This document shows positions 19,313 through 29,074 of a stretch of 64,000 nt of DNA, in pieces. How positions within the stretch are numbered: the stretch's first letter is position 1; each line of letters opens with the position of its first letter. The DNA is taken from contig NC_058337.1 in NCBI RefSeq assembly GCF_905475395.1, positions 138,453,172 through 138,517,171 of the forward strand, read 5' to 3'. The notes beneath the pieces were generated by a model. The model was given only the letters and a program-made list of their open reading frames with translations. It made no database searches and was not told the origin of the DNA. This stretch comes from Chrysoperla carnea. Lineage: Eukaryota; Arthropoda; Insecta; Neuroptera; Chrysopidae. The position numbers and the translations under genes are program-made.

Positions 19313-19893
19313 TATTTAATAAAAACAGAGTTATATCGTGCAGTATAGATTTATTAGGGTTGCTTTTAATAATAAGTTTTTCATATTTTGCTCAAGCAGA
19401 GTTGTCAAATAAAGAAGATAATTTTAAAGTTAGAGTGGCTATTGTTGATGTTCAATCGATTTTAGAAGGGTCAATGGCTATAAAAAATTTGCGTAATAGA
19501 GTTGAAAAAATTAATAAAAAAATTCAAGAAGATATTAACGCCAAAGAAGCAGAATTTAAGCCTATGGAAGAAAGCGTGATGAAAGAACGTTCTTCTTTAA
19601 GTGAAGATGAGTTTGAAAAGAAAGTAAGCGAATTTTATGAAAAAGTTACTGAAGTAAAAAAATAAATTCAGAGTAAAAAAGCAAGACTTGAGCAAGCTCA
19701 TGCTGAAGCTATGAGTAAAATTCATGAATTAACGATTACAATAATTAGTGAGCTTGCAGAAAAATATAGCGTTAATCTAGTCATTCCAAGTGCTCAAATT
19801 TTATATGCAAAAGATAATTTAAATATAACTTCTGAAGTAACTTTTATATTGAATGAGAGATTAAAAGAAGTCCAAATGAATTATAATTATTAA
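19313..19893 (+). pseudogene. skp: OmpH/Skp-family periplasmic chaperone, nonsense mutation
   Basis: Skp escorts outer-membrane proteins through the periplasm. The frame shows a signal-peptide-like hydrophobic segment (LLGLLLIISFSYFAQA), the family start VRVAIVDVQSIL, a coiled-coil middle and a C-terminal KYSVNLVIPSAQILYAKDNL block. A TAA at 19663 interrupts the coiled coil, and the same frame continues to the normal stop at 19891-19893. No clear ATG is left at the N-terminus. Confidence 0.8.
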
Positions 19894-19904
19894 TAAGTAT
19901 CAAT

Positions 19905-21356
19905 ATGGCAGAATTTACACCGATTACAATTGCATATGGGGATGGTATAGGTCCTGAAATAATGGAAGCCGCGCTTTATATATTGCGTAAAGCTGAAGCA
20001 CGAATCCGTTTAGAAACTATAGAAGTAGGGGAAAAACTCTATGTAAAGCATTATAGTTCAGGTATAAGTGAACAAAGTTGGGAGTCGATAGAACGCACGG
20101 GAATTATACTTAAAGCTCCGATTACTACGCCGCAAGGAGGAGGATATAAAAGCCCAAATGTTACGATTCGTAAAACATTACAACTTTTTGCTAATATTCG
20201 CCCCTCTGTTTCGTTTCATCCTTTTACTAAAACTCAGCATCCAAATCTAAACCTAACTATCATACGTGAGAATGAGGAAGATTTATATGCCGGTATAGAA
20301 TACCGCCAGACGCATAATATGTATGAGTCGGTTAAGCTTATTAGCCGTACCGGTTGCGAGAAAATTATCAGATAAGCTTTTGAATATGCAGTAAAAAATA
20401 ACCGCAAAAAAGTTACTTGTTTAAGTAAGGATAATATCATGAAATTTTCCGATGGGATTTTTCATAAAGTATTTAATGAAATTGCCAAAGAATATCCGCA
20501 AATCAATAATAAGCATTATATTATCGATATCGGCACTGCAAGGCTTGCGACCAAACCGGAAATATTTGACGTTATCGTAACTTCTAATCTTTATGGCGAT
20601 ATCATTTCTGATGTAGCTGCTGAAATTTCAGGCTCGGTAGGCTTAGCTGGTTCTGCCAATATCGGAGAGCATTATGCAATGTTTGAAGCAGTACACGGAA
20701 GTGCTCCTGATATTGCAGGTCAAGCCATCGCAAACCCACCAGGGCTATTAAATGCTGCTATAATGATGTTAGTGCATATAGGGCAGGGTGATATTGCCAC
20801 TCTAATCGAAAATGCTTGGAAGAAGACTATAGAAGATGGCATGCATACAGCAGATATATATAATAAAGACCATTCTACTAAAAAGGTCGGCACAAAAGAA
20901 TTCGCCGAGGAAGTAGTAAAAAGGCTAGGTCAGAAGCCAGAGAAATTAGCTAAAGCAGATTATCTGTTAGTTACTAAAAAGCAGGAAAGTAATACCACAT
21001 ATAAAATCAATACTAAAGAATCGAAAAAATTAGTCGGCACAGATATATTTGTAAATATGAATGTCGCTTCTGCTCATGATATAGCTGATAAGGTAAATAA
21101 GCTTGATCTCGGTAATTTTGAGCTGAAAACAATCTCTTCTAAAGGACTGAAATTATGGCCTCGTGATATAAGATTCGAGACCATATCCGATCATTGGTGT
21201 TGTCGTTTTATGGCTAAAGACGGAAAAGAATTAAAGCATTTAGATATAACAAAATTACTTGAAACCTTAAGCAAAGCAAATATCGACTTTATCAAAGTAG
21301 AAAATCTTTTTGAGTTTGATGGTAAAGCTGGATATAGCTTAGCCCAAGGGGAGTAA
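19905..21356 (+). pseudogene. icd: NADP-dependent isocitrate dehydrogenase, nonsense mutation
   Basis: This TCA-cycle enzyme converts isocitrate to 2-oxoglutarate. The frame covers 483 codons, the length of the Rickettsia form with a C-terminal extension, and shows GDGIGPEIM near residue 13, IRENEEDLYAGIEY, and NLYGDIISDVAAEISGSVGL in the metal/substrate region. A TAA at 20373-20375 splits it after IIR with no shift of frame. It starts 9 bp after skp. Confidence 0.9.
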
Positions 21357-21465
21357 GTCGTCATTGCGAGCGAGCGTAAGTAGAGCGTGGCAATCTCATG
21401 AAGTAAGACTCCTGAGATTGCCGCGTCAAGGCTTTGCCTTTCCTCGCAATGACGGAAAAACTTAA
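21356..21465. repeat. Rickettsia palindromic repeat
   Basis: TCGTCATTGCGAGCGAGCG ... TTCCTCGCAATGACGG, the same family as 19195-19312, directly after the icd stop codon. Confidence 0.8.
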
Positions 21466-21483
21466 ACACATAAATAATAATAT

Positions 21484-22253
21484 ATGCACAACATCACCTC
21501 CTCATTTCCAGTTGCTAGCTTAGCTTCAGAAATTCTTGAGTTAATAAAAAATATCCCCGCCGAGGCATTAATTTTTCTAGATGTAGACGATACTATTATA
21601 ACACCGAAATCAGTTACTTTTAGAAAACCGCCCTATAATCAAATGCTTGATAGAATTAAGGCAAACAAAAGTAATTATGATAATTTTGAAGAGATTGTCA
21701 GTAATTGGCGTTTGCAGCGGAAAGTGATATTGATTGATGAAGAATGGGTGCAGGTTTTAAATACTCTAAAAAAAATTATTTCGTTTATGCCCTTACACAG
21801 ATGAGTACAGGGAAATTTGGCAATATTCCATCCATGCAAGAATGGCGATATGAAGAATTAAAAAGTTTAGGTATAGAATTTTCTGACAATAAAAAATTGG
21901 CAATTTTTAGTCCAGCTAAAGAAGATGATGCTGTTTTTTATAAAGGGATATTTATAACCGGTAACCATTCAAAAAGTGGTACTTTAGCCAAATTTTCTAA
22001 AGAGCTACAAGCTAGTTTTATCGTGTTTGTGGATGATCGCAGAAATCATATAGAAGATATGCAAAATTATTGCGAAAAGAATAATATCGGCTTTTTAGGT
22101 ATTTTGTTTGACGGACTTAAAAATTTATCAGGGGAGCCTGATCCAAAACTTGCCAAGTTTCAAGAGCAATATTTGATAGAAAATGCTGAATGGCTTGAGA
22201 ATAATGAAGCTTATAAGCTTATGGCAGAGAGTAGTGAGGTTATTCATGCATAG
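21484..22253 (+). pseudogene. DUF2608-like HAD-fold protein, frameshifted
   Basis: The N-terminal part has FLDVDDTIITPKS, the HAD nucleophile motif. The C-terminal part has FVDDRRNHIEDM, the acidic motif IV, and LFDGL. A frameshift near 21770, in an A-run, separates the two ORFs. Secreted DUF2608 proteins are known in Rickettsia and Legionella, with unknown substrate. No signal peptide is obvious here. Confidence 0.7.
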
Positions 22254-22254
22254 G

Positions 22255-22300
22255 CCTTGTTCCAACCCTGTCATCCCGTGGTGGATGAATAAAATTAAAA
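22255..22300. repeat. Short palindromic repeat remnant
   Basis: CCTGTCATCCCGTGGTGG, a piece of the GTCATCCCGTGG repeat family common between Rickettsia genes. Confidence 0.5.
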
Positions 22301-22311
22301 GAGATAATAAA

Positions 22312-22618
22312 ATGAGTGTAGTTTATAAGGTGGAAAATTTGGAAAGATGCACGAGATTTTTTATCTTCTGCACAAGGTGAGTATATATTAACAAATTCTG
22401 AAAGCAGTGTAAAATATTATGGTATGTTAGTAGTTTATCATATGCTTGAAACTTTACAAAAAGAATTTCCTAAAAAAGTTATAGATGTTATTGTGGATAT
22501 TAATGATGACCATGCAGCTTTGTTTACTGCAATGAAACTAAATTATAAAAATATAGTATATACGGGTAACTCAGACGAGGCGAAGAAACAGCTGTATCTG
22601 TCATACCGCGAAACTTGA
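22312..22618 (+). pseudogene. Rickettsia hypothetical protein, frameshifted
   Basis: About 100 codons with one base lost near 22330. The C-terminal ORF (22424-22618) includes VIDVIVDINDDHAALFTAM. No family recognised. Confidence 0.55.
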
Positions 22619-22682
22619 TCTCGGGATCTTATAACCTGTAATAAAAGATCCCGTGGTCAAGCCACGGGGTGACATTAAGTAA
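22605..22682. repeat. Rickettsia palindromic repeat
   Basis: Inverted pair GTCATACCGCG... and ...CCACGGGGTGACATTAAG, separated by GATCCCGTGGTCAAG-type sequence. It overlaps the end of the preceding pseudogene. Confidence 0.65.
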
Positions 22683-22692
22683 TAAAAAAATC

Positions 22693-23412
22693 ATGAACAT
22701 AAAAGATATAGGAGTAATAATTGCTAAAAACCCGTTAAAGGAAAATACGTTTATTATTACAGTTTTTACCAAAAATCATGGTTTATATTCAGGTGTTGCA
22801 AAAGAATCTTCGAAAAAAAGCAAGTTTATATATCAAGAAGGTAATGTAGTAGATTTTTTACGGCAAGCAAGACTCCATGAACATATCGGAATTGCCAAAT
22901 GTGAGCTTGTCAAATCTTATACCGGTAATTTTATTATAAATAAAGCTAAGCTATATGCTTTTAATTCCGTCATATCTTTAATCAAAGAGTTATTTCACGA
23001 AAGAGAAGAGCATTATAATTTTTTCTCATTGCTAATAAACTATCTGGATAATCTAACAAAAAATTTTTGTTTTCATGATTATATTAATTTTGAGCTAGCA
23101 CTGCTTGCTGAAATGGGCTAAGAACTTGACTTTACTAAATGCAGTGTTAGCAATACTACACAAGATTTAGCTTATCTATCACCTAAATCAGGCAGAGCTG
23201 TATCATATGAGGTAGGAACACCTTATAAAGATAAATTATTACCTTTGCCAAAATTTCTGCTATCTAGTAATGACAAAATTACCTTAGAAGAAAAAAGGCA
23301 AGCTTTAAGCTTAACAAGTTACTTCTTTAATAGATATTTATTTCATAATCACAGACAGCCTGAGATAAGACAAGTTTTTGTAGAATATATACTTGTTGCT
23401 ACTACTGCTTAA
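22693..23412 (+). pseudogene. recO: DNA repair protein RecO, nonsense mutation
   Basis: RecO loads RecA on gapped DNA. The frame of 239 sense codons begins [19 protein letters not shown], the N-terminal OB fold, and continues into the C-terminal RecO domain ([21 protein letters not shown]-like end). A TAA at 23119-23121 after LLAEMG removes the last 40%. The frame is otherwise continuous to TAA at 23410. Confidence 0.85.
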
Positions 23413-23548
23413 GAGCTGCTTGCTTGGATCAGCTCCATTTCTGTCATCTAGTTGCTTGGGAACTAGATTGGAGGGTGTCAGAAAGTATGTGTAAGTTGTA
23501 AAAATAGTTAAGAATAAAAATAACATAAACAACTTACATGGAGCTAAT
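23413..23548. other. Intergenic, repeat remnant
   Basis: Contains a degenerate TGTCATCTAGTTGCTTGG palindrome near 23443-23470 and the leader of the IS256 fragment. No gene seen. Confidence 0.5.
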
Positions 23549-23788
23549 ATGAAAAATAAGATCAAAGTATCAAATCCAACTATAGAAAAACTAGTATCAG
23601 AAATACTATTCCAAAGTGATTCATCTGAGATATTTGGCAAGGAAGGAATCTTTCAAGAATTTAAAAAGCAGATAGTAAATAAGATTTTAGAAAAAGAAAT
23701 GGAAACTCATATAGGTTATGAGAAACATTTCAAAAATGAGAAAGATTCATATAACAGACGTAATGGTCACTATGATAAGACTTTATAA
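23549..23788 (+). pseudogene. IS256-family transposase, N-terminal fragment
   Basis: 80 codons with the family N-terminus (SEIFGKEGIFQEFKKQIVNK, METHIGYEKH, NRRNGHYDKT). It is a different IS256 from that at 11751. It is cut by the IS3 right-end fragment at 23788, where TGGAC begins. Confidence 0.8.
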
Positions 23789-23905
23789 TGGACGGAGAAA
23801 TCAAGACAAAATTTTGAGCCAATTGCTTGGTAATTTTGTTTAAAATTAAGCTGCCATTTTTGTATGATATTGTATACTATCGAGATAGACATTCATGGGT
23901 TTTTT
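23788..23905 (-). repeat. IS3 right-end fragment
   Basis: Reverse complement of about 18645-18765 (the end of orfB plus the terminal repeat) of the IS3 at 17418. It is truncated by IS200 copy B. Confidence 0.8.
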
Positions 23906-24490
23906 ATGTAGTTAAGTGGGATAGGGTTAACACCCTCGCCTTTAGGCGAACACTTTAGTATAATCTATCTAATAGGTTACTAGAGGAAGAGATGGAATAT
24001 AGGAGAGGATCTCATAGCCTGTATGATTTAAAGTATCATATAGTGTTTTGTACAAAGTACAGGTATAGAGTTTTAACTGGGCAAATAGCAAGTAGAGCAA
24101 GGGAAGTAATTCAGGAAATATGTGCAGCTAATTACATAGATATAATTAGTGGCAGCATAAGTCCTGATCATGTTCATATATTAGTATCAGTTCCACCGAG
24201 TATCTCAATATCTAACGTGTTACAATATATTAAAGGAAAGAGTAGTCGTAAATTGCTACAGGAATTTGAACTACTTCGTAAGCGATATTGGGGTCAACAT
24301 CTTTGGGCTAGATGGTATTTTGTTGTTACAGTTGGTAATGTGAATTCAGAAGCAGTACAGAAGTATATAGAGCAACAAGAAGAATATCATAAAAAAGATG
24401 ATTTTAGAATATCAGAGTTTTAGCGTTTACGCTTTTAATCTGCTTTGCAAGTGTAAACCAAACTACCGGCTTTAGACGGTAGTAATTGAT
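23905..24490 (+). mobile_element. IS200/IS605-family insertion, copy B
   Basis: Same ends and hairpins as the other copies. It is followed by the IS256 C-terminal piece beginning ACAACTAATGCTGTGGAATC, exactly as copy C is at 58790. Confidence 0.85.
23992..24423 (+). CDS. tnpA: IS200 TnpA transposase
   Basis: Intact 143-aa Y1/HUH single-strand transposase: the HUH motif is in SPDHVHILVSVPP near residue 60 and the probable catalytic tyrosine in VQKYIEQQEEYH near residue 127. Two residues differ from copy C (SNVLQ and LWARWY). The ATG lies just after the left-end hairpin, as in the other copies. Confidence 0.9.
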   Translation: MEYRRGSHSLYDLKYHIVFCTKYRYRVLTGQIASRAREVIQEICAANYIDIISGSISPDHVHILVSVPPSISISNVLQYIKGKSSRKLLQEFELLRKRYWGQHLWARWYFVVTVGNVNSEAVQKYIEQQEEYHKKDDFRISEF

Positions 24491-24723
24491 ACAACTAATG
24501 CTGTGGAATCTGTCAATAGTCAGTTACGTAAGGTGACTAAAAATAAGAGAGTTTTCCCAAATGATAATGCTGTTTTTAAAGCTTATATTTGGCAATTGAT
24601 TATATGACTAGAAAATGGTCTATGCCTGTCCCAAATTGGAACGCGGCTATGGCTCATTTTTTAATTAAATTTGAAGGAAGAATCTAGGGCTTTGAAAAAA
24701 TTTACACAGTTAATTGGAAAGAC
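24488..24723 (+). pseudogene. IS256-family transposase, C-terminal fragment
   Basis: Encodes [20 protein letters not shown] with the catalytic glutamate, then a frameshift near 24582 and a stop near 24687. It is nearly identical to 58790-59029. It is fused at 24724 to the middle of an istA gene. Confidence 0.8.
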
Positions 24724-24882
24724 TCCAGGAACTATTTGAGCAAGAAGAAAGTAATAATTTAATGCCCTTACCATTAGAAACGTTTGATTTGTCATCGAGG
24801 CATAATCGAAAAGTAGCAAAAGATTGTCATATCACCATAGATAATAATTATTATTCTGTACCAGCAAAATATATATACTGCT

Positions 24883-26263
24883 TTAACATGAAGAGTTGGT
24901 AAAGTGATTAGAACCAATGGTTTGAAAATTGTCATTTACCAATGAAGAAATTCTATTTCTATATTTTTCAATATTTTCAAAAAATGCTCTTATAGATTCA
25001 GTAAATGCCTCAAAATTTGAATAAAATTTATTGTTACTGACAACAGAATACATAAATTTCCACAGTCGTTCAATTGGATTAAGATTAGGACTATATGGTG
25101 GCAAAAATAATAGTTCTATTTTACTGTTTTGTAGATATTCTTTTACCTTTTTTGACCTATGATATCCTGCATTATCACATATCAAGTAAATTTTGCTTTT
25201 CTCTTGGTTATTTTCTTCCAATTTCTTTAAAAATTCAATGATGTAATCACCATTAACTTTAGGATTATCAGTTGTTACTAAATTTAGATTTTTTACATCA
25301 ATTGCACCTATAATATGCTTACGTTTCCATCCACTAAAGCTTGGTAACGTTTTAACTGTATTCTTCCTAATCCAACCAAATCTAGCTCTAGTCTGATATT
25401 GAGGATGAACACTATCCATAAAGTAAATAGACTCATCCTTAGCTAAATTATTCTTTAATAAACTATATTGCAGCTTAAATTCCTCCTGCTTGGCTAAATC
25501 TATTTTCCCAGGAATTAACTTAGGTTTTTTATAACTAAAACCTAATCTGTGTAACAGCTTGATTACCCCAGCTAATGTGTAGATTACTCCATATTGACGT
25601 TCTATGTACAAATCTATATCTCTAGCATAAACATTATTATTATCTTCTAAATGAACTATTAACTCTGCTTCCTGAACTACAGTAAGCTTGCTGTAACTAC
25701 CACCATTTTCAGGCTTAAGCTTCTTATCTTTATGATAATCTATTAAATGTTTTCTTATCCCCTCATCACTCAGTAATAACACTGTTAATATCTCAGCAAT
25801 ACTATAGCCATTATAATAATAATAATAATAATATAATAATGGAGTTTTACCTCCGTTCCTCAGACATTTAAGTCTCTAACAGAGGCCACCCACATCATTA
25901 TGTTTTAATCTTTATTTATTTCAAATACATTCGAATATATACAATTAAATTTTCATGATGTGGATAGAGTCGGTTACTTCGTTCTTACCCAAGCGACGAC
26001 AGTGTGATCAATTTACCGCCCATTAACTATTTTTGTTCACACTGCCGCTGCCTAGGTTCGAACCCGCAACCTCCCAGCCAGTGATCATAGCTTGCTAAGA
26101 CGCCTTAGCGAGCTCGGCCACTGGACCGGTTGTATATATAACTATAGCCATTATCATACATAAGAACAGCTTTGATCCGGTCTCTAATCCTACCATCTCT
26201 CTCCTGCTTATGATGGGCTTTTAATTCTTGTCTTTCTATTACTGCTAGTTTTTTATATTCCAT
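24883..26263 (-). pseudogene. IS630-family transposase, interrupted by a host SINE
   Basis: The C-terminal 299 codons hold the DDE core: YFMDSVHPQYQ, ICDNAGYHRSKKV and YSPNLNPIERLWKFM. The N-terminal part begins at the ATG at 26263 (MEYKKLAVIERQEL) and reaches the SINE at 26154. When the SINE and one copy of the 14-bp duplication are ignored, the frame is continuous and shows no other stop, so the gene was open when the SINE arrived. Confidence 0.85.
25801..26154 (-). mobile_element. tRNA-derived SINE with 14-bp target duplication
   Basis: On the minus strand the element starts near 26140 with a tRNA-like head. An A-box-like TGGCCGAGCTCGCTAAGGCG lies at 26101-26120 and a B-box GGTTCGAACC at about 26054-26064, with a spacing and long variable arm like tRNA-Ser/Leu. 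The body follows, and the tail is an ATT/TAA microsatellite at 25815-25840. ACTATAGCCATTAT is present on both sides, at 25801-25814 and 26141-26154. RNA polymerase III SINEs occur only in eukaryotic nuclei, so this dates after transfer of the bacterial DNA into a host chromosome. The specific SINE family was not identified. Confidence 0.9.
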
Positions 26264-26745
26264 AGTTACTTGATTAGCATATTATCTTACTCTAAGCAAT
26301 TATTCATTTACTAGAGGTATATGCAGTGAAGTATTGGTACAATTATCACTAAACCTTGTTCAAATATTTTCTATACAAAATGATTTAATAGCAAGACACG
26401 TTAGAGTAGATGGCAAAGGAATATTTACCACTAATTCGTCTCATTATTCCAAATATAAACGTCTATGCCCAGGTTTTATAGAATATAGCGAACATTATCA
26501 ACAACAAATGCAGCAGATAGGCAATAATTGCAGTTTATTATTAGAGTTATTACAACAAACACGAGTAAATGATTGGCAACGTTGTGCTCGCGGTATTATT
26601 TCTTTACGTAAGGTTTACAATGATGAGTTATTAGATAAAGCCTGTCATAGAGCATTACATTACGGTATAAGTTCTTACTCTAAAATTAAGAACATCTTAA
26701 ATAGTAATGCAGTAAACTTACCATTGCCAGAGTTTGGAGGTCAGA

Positions 26746-27489
26746 ATGCAGAACTTGCTTAATGACCTACGCAGTTTTAGATTATCAGGTATAGTCAATA
26801 GCTTAAATGAAAGAATTATTTATGCTCAAAATAATAAACTACGATTTAAAGAATTGCTTTCACTATTATGTGAAGATGAAAAATCTCACCGTAAAGATAA
26901 TAATTACCGTCGTCGTAAAAGTGCTGCTAAATTACCGGTCACTAAAAATTTAGAAGACTTTGATTTTCAATTCCAACCAAGTGTTGATACCAAAGTAATA
27001 AGTGATTTATCTACTTGTGATTATATTAATACTAAGAGTAATGTCATATTCATAGGTAATTCTGGAACTGGCAAAACTCATCTTGCTATTGGATTAGCAT
27101 TAAAAGCTTTAACACGAGAATACTCTGTATATTTTACTACGGTCTCGGATATGCTTTATAATTTACATATTGCAAGAGCAGATAATAGCTATCACAAAAA
27201 GGTTAAATTACTCTTATCATTTGACTTATTAATTCTTGATGAGTTAGGTTTTAAGCAATTACCCAAACATTCAGTAGATGATTTTTTTAATATTATTGCT
27301 AAACGATATGAAAATAAATCTACCATTATTACCACAAACAAGGACTTTGAAAGATGGAATGAAATATTTGCTGATGAGTTATTAACTCATGCAATTATTG
27401 ATCGAGTAGTACATCATGCACATATACTAAACATCACAGGTAAAAGTTATTGTATTAATAACTATAAATCTGGAGGTAATATGACATAA
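26746..27489 (+). CDS. istB: IS21 transposition helper ATPase IstB
   Basis: Intact 247-aa AAA+ ATPase that assists IstA. The Walker A motif GNSGTGKTHLA is near residue 105 and Walker B LLILDELGF near residue 160. I chose the ATG at 26746, which overlaps the istA stop. Its partner is broken, so it is probably not functional as an element. Confidence 0.85.
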   Translation: MQNLLNDLRSFRLSGIVNSLNERIIYAQNNKLRFKELLSLLCEDEKSHRKDNNYRRRKSAAKLPVTKNLEDFDFQFQPSVDTKVISDLSTCDYINTKSNVIFIGNSGTGKTHLAIGLALKALTREYSVYFTTVSDMLYNLHIARADNSYHKKVKLLLSFDLLILDELGFKQLPKHSVDDFFNIIAKRYENKSTIITTNKDFERWNEIFADELLTHAIIDRVVHHAHILNITGKSYCINNYKSGGNMT

Positions 27490-27515
27490 AAAATTTTAAA
27501 TAAAGTGGTCCCTTT

Positions 27516-27990
27516 TTATTGGACAATGACATAAGGATGCTGCTTGTATATTTTATCAATCACTTGCATTATTTTTAAGTCTCTTGGGGTTAAGCCTTTT
27601 GGCTTGTAATAATAGCTAGATTTTTTAATAAAAAGTAGAGCACATTGCCTAGAAATACTTAGATTACTACAATCTTTATCTACTATATTTTTTCTAATTT
27701 CCAAGTCCAAACAATGTAGATTTTTTTTTCAACCAGTCACGTTCAACAGTTAACTGGCCTATTTGTTCATACAATTGTTTTATTAAATCCTGATGATCTG
27801 GATCCTTGGATTGTGGCTTAATTTGAAAACCACTAATTTAATTCTCTATACCTCTTTTTTTCCAAGCTTGTATTTGTGTCGGATGAACTCCATATTTGCT
27901 ACTAATTTGAGCTATGGTCATTTCAGCTTTTATTGTTTCTAACACAATCTTTGTTTTTTCTGCCTACTATATTGTTTTGCTTTTTATGAC
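27516..27990 (-). pseudogene. IS3-family (IS150-like) remnant
   Basis: The minus strand reads first an orfA-like helix-turn-helix (SKYGVHPTQIQAWKKRG near 27880), then a QLYEQIGQLTVERDWLKKK coiled coil, and then an orfB start (SISRQCALLFIKKSSYYYKP) in a different frame, ending at the IS21 border. Stops and frameshifts break it repeatedly. It is a different IS3 from the copy at 17418. Confidence 0.7.
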
Positions 27991-28053
27991 ATATACTTTT
28001 TTTTTGTATCTAGAAATTATATCTCATTCTATCATTTTAGTAGTTTCCAGTTT

Positions 28054-28401
28054 TTGTGTACCATTATAAAATACCCAGTTATTTTTGATATTTGGCAACG
28101 CAATTGGTATGGTATCGCTCCATTTTTTAGCTTTCCGGAAGACATCAGAAAGGCGATTGATACTACTAATGCTATTGAAGGCACTAACCGTCAAATTCGT
28201 AAAATTATTAAAAATAAAGGAGTGTTTGCAGATGATAAATCGATTCAGAAAATAATCTTTTTGGCATTGACAAATGCATCTAAAAAGTGGACAATGCCTA
28301 TTAAGAATTGGACCATGGCTTTAAACCAATTTGCAATCCTTTATGATACTAATTTACAAAATTGGGCAAATGGAGAAATCGTACTTACACAAAATATCTG
28401 A
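28054..28401 (+). pseudogene. IS256-family transposase, C-terminal fragment
   Basis: Encodes RNWYGIAPFFSFPEDIRKAI and TTNAIEGTNRQIRKIIKNKG with the catalytic glutamate, to a normal C-terminus. It probably complements the N-terminal piece at 23549 (same IS256 type), 4.3 kb away, with other insertions between them. Confidence 0.75.
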
Positions 28402-28500
28402 CAGACCCCTAGATTGCTTCGTCAATTATTTCATAATTTCCTCGCAATGACGAGACTTTTTTAAAACTGTCCGATACTATAGAATAAATCACAATTTACA
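28402..28500. repeat. Palindromic repeat remnant
   Basis: TTTCCTCGCAATGACGAG and ACTGTCCGATACTAT are pieces of the two Rickettsia repeat families seen at 14797 and 19195. No gene. Confidence 0.55.
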
Positions 28501-28505
28501 ATAAA

Positions 28506-28772
28506 TTAACGTACTCTACCAGTTGCTGGGCTTTTTTGTAATGAATCACTAACTGCTGCCCCAAAATCCTTTACACTTGTAGCAAGCTTACCATTGGCTA
28601 TGGCAGAATTTACAGCTGCACTAACAGTAACTTTTATTACTTCACATCCAGCAAGTACAACTCCCCATGCAGCTTTCAAAAGCTTATTTTCACCTACAAA
28701 ACCATGCAATTTTTCTTGTGCTTTTTCTGCTTGATCAGTTACAAACTTTTGTAACTGATCATTTGTGGGCAC
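28506..28772 (-). CDS. Small Rickettsia hypothetical protein (88 aa)
   Basis: 88 aa with an amphipathic N-terminus (QKFVTDQAEKAQEKLHGFVG) and a central hydrophobic stretch (KAAWGVVLAGCEVIKVTVSA). No family recognised. The region 28730-28766 overlaps the joint with an IS200 remnant, so its true N-terminus may be lost. Confidence 0.45.
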   Translation of the reverse strand: MPTNDQLQKFVTDQAEKAQEKLHGFVGENKLLKAAWGVVLAGCEVIKVTVSAAVNSAIANGKLATSVKDFGAAVSDSLQKSPATGRVR

Positions 28773-28888
28773 GGGGTTACTTTTGTGCTACTAGTGGTAA
28801 TGTGACTGATGATATAATTAATGAATATAATAATAAGCATACTGATGCACATGAATCAGACATGATTTCTAACATAAGACTCGAATAA
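28766..28888 (+). pseudogene. IS200-type TnpA remnant, C-terminal
   Basis: Encodes LWARGYFCATSGNVTDDIIN and the tail HESDMISNIRLE. It matches the C-terminus of Y1 transposases but not the four local IS200 copies, so it comes from a different IS200. Confidence 0.7.
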
Positions 28889-28931
28889 GCTTCAGCTTGA
28901 TATGCGACTTCTAGTCGCTATAATCAAACTT

Positions 28932-29063
28932 TTATCTCTCAGATGAAAGTGGTTGATTTGGATCTCTAAATGGATGGGGATAGTTTTGATAATGCTTTTC
29001 GACTTTGGCTAAATCTTTTGAAATTTTTGTAGAAGCATCTTTTATTTTTTTTAAATTGCTCAT
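28932..29063 (-). CDS. Small hypothetical protein (43 aa)
   Basis: Short ORF MSNLKKIKDASTKISKDLAK, ending PNQPLSSER, with a lysine-rich amphipathic helix. It lies 12 bp downstream of the recJ end on the same strand. Length and placement suggest a real small gene, but the function is unknown. Confidence 0.4.
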   Translation of the reverse strand: MSNLKKIKDASTKISKDLAKVEKHYQNYPHPFRDPNQPLSSER

Positions 29064-29074
29064 AAACATCATTT

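Larger units (their letters stand above)
24883..26322 (-). mobile_element. IS630 (Tc1/mariner superfamily) insertion
   Basis: Inserted at a TATATA stretch of istA, fitting the TA target preference of this superfamily. It contains one transposase gene on the minus strand and a nested eukaryotic SINE. Confidence 0.75.
24724..26762 (+). pseudogene. istA: IstA transposase, truncated and interrupted by IS630
   Basis: The piece 24724-24884 encodes LMPLPLETFDLSSRHNRKVA to SVPAKYIY, and the piece 26320-26762 encodes the C-terminal 145 residues. The DDE core is missing. The stop at 26760-26762 overlaps the istB start, the usual IS21 arrangement. Confidence 0.8.
24724..27510 (+). mobile_element. IS21 element copy 2, 5'-truncated, carrying IS630 and SINE insertions
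   Basis: istA sequence resumes at 24726 (QELFEQEESNN), is interrupted at about 24884 by an IS630, resumes at about 26320 and runs to istB and the right end near 27510. It overlaps the istA part at 13297-14439, so it is a separate copy. Confidence 0.8.

Noticed and set aside
26054-26130. Functional tRNA-Ser/Leu gene
   Set aside because: A and B boxes are present, but the sequence is joined to a SINE body and TAA tail with a target duplication, so it is a tRNA-derived retroposon.
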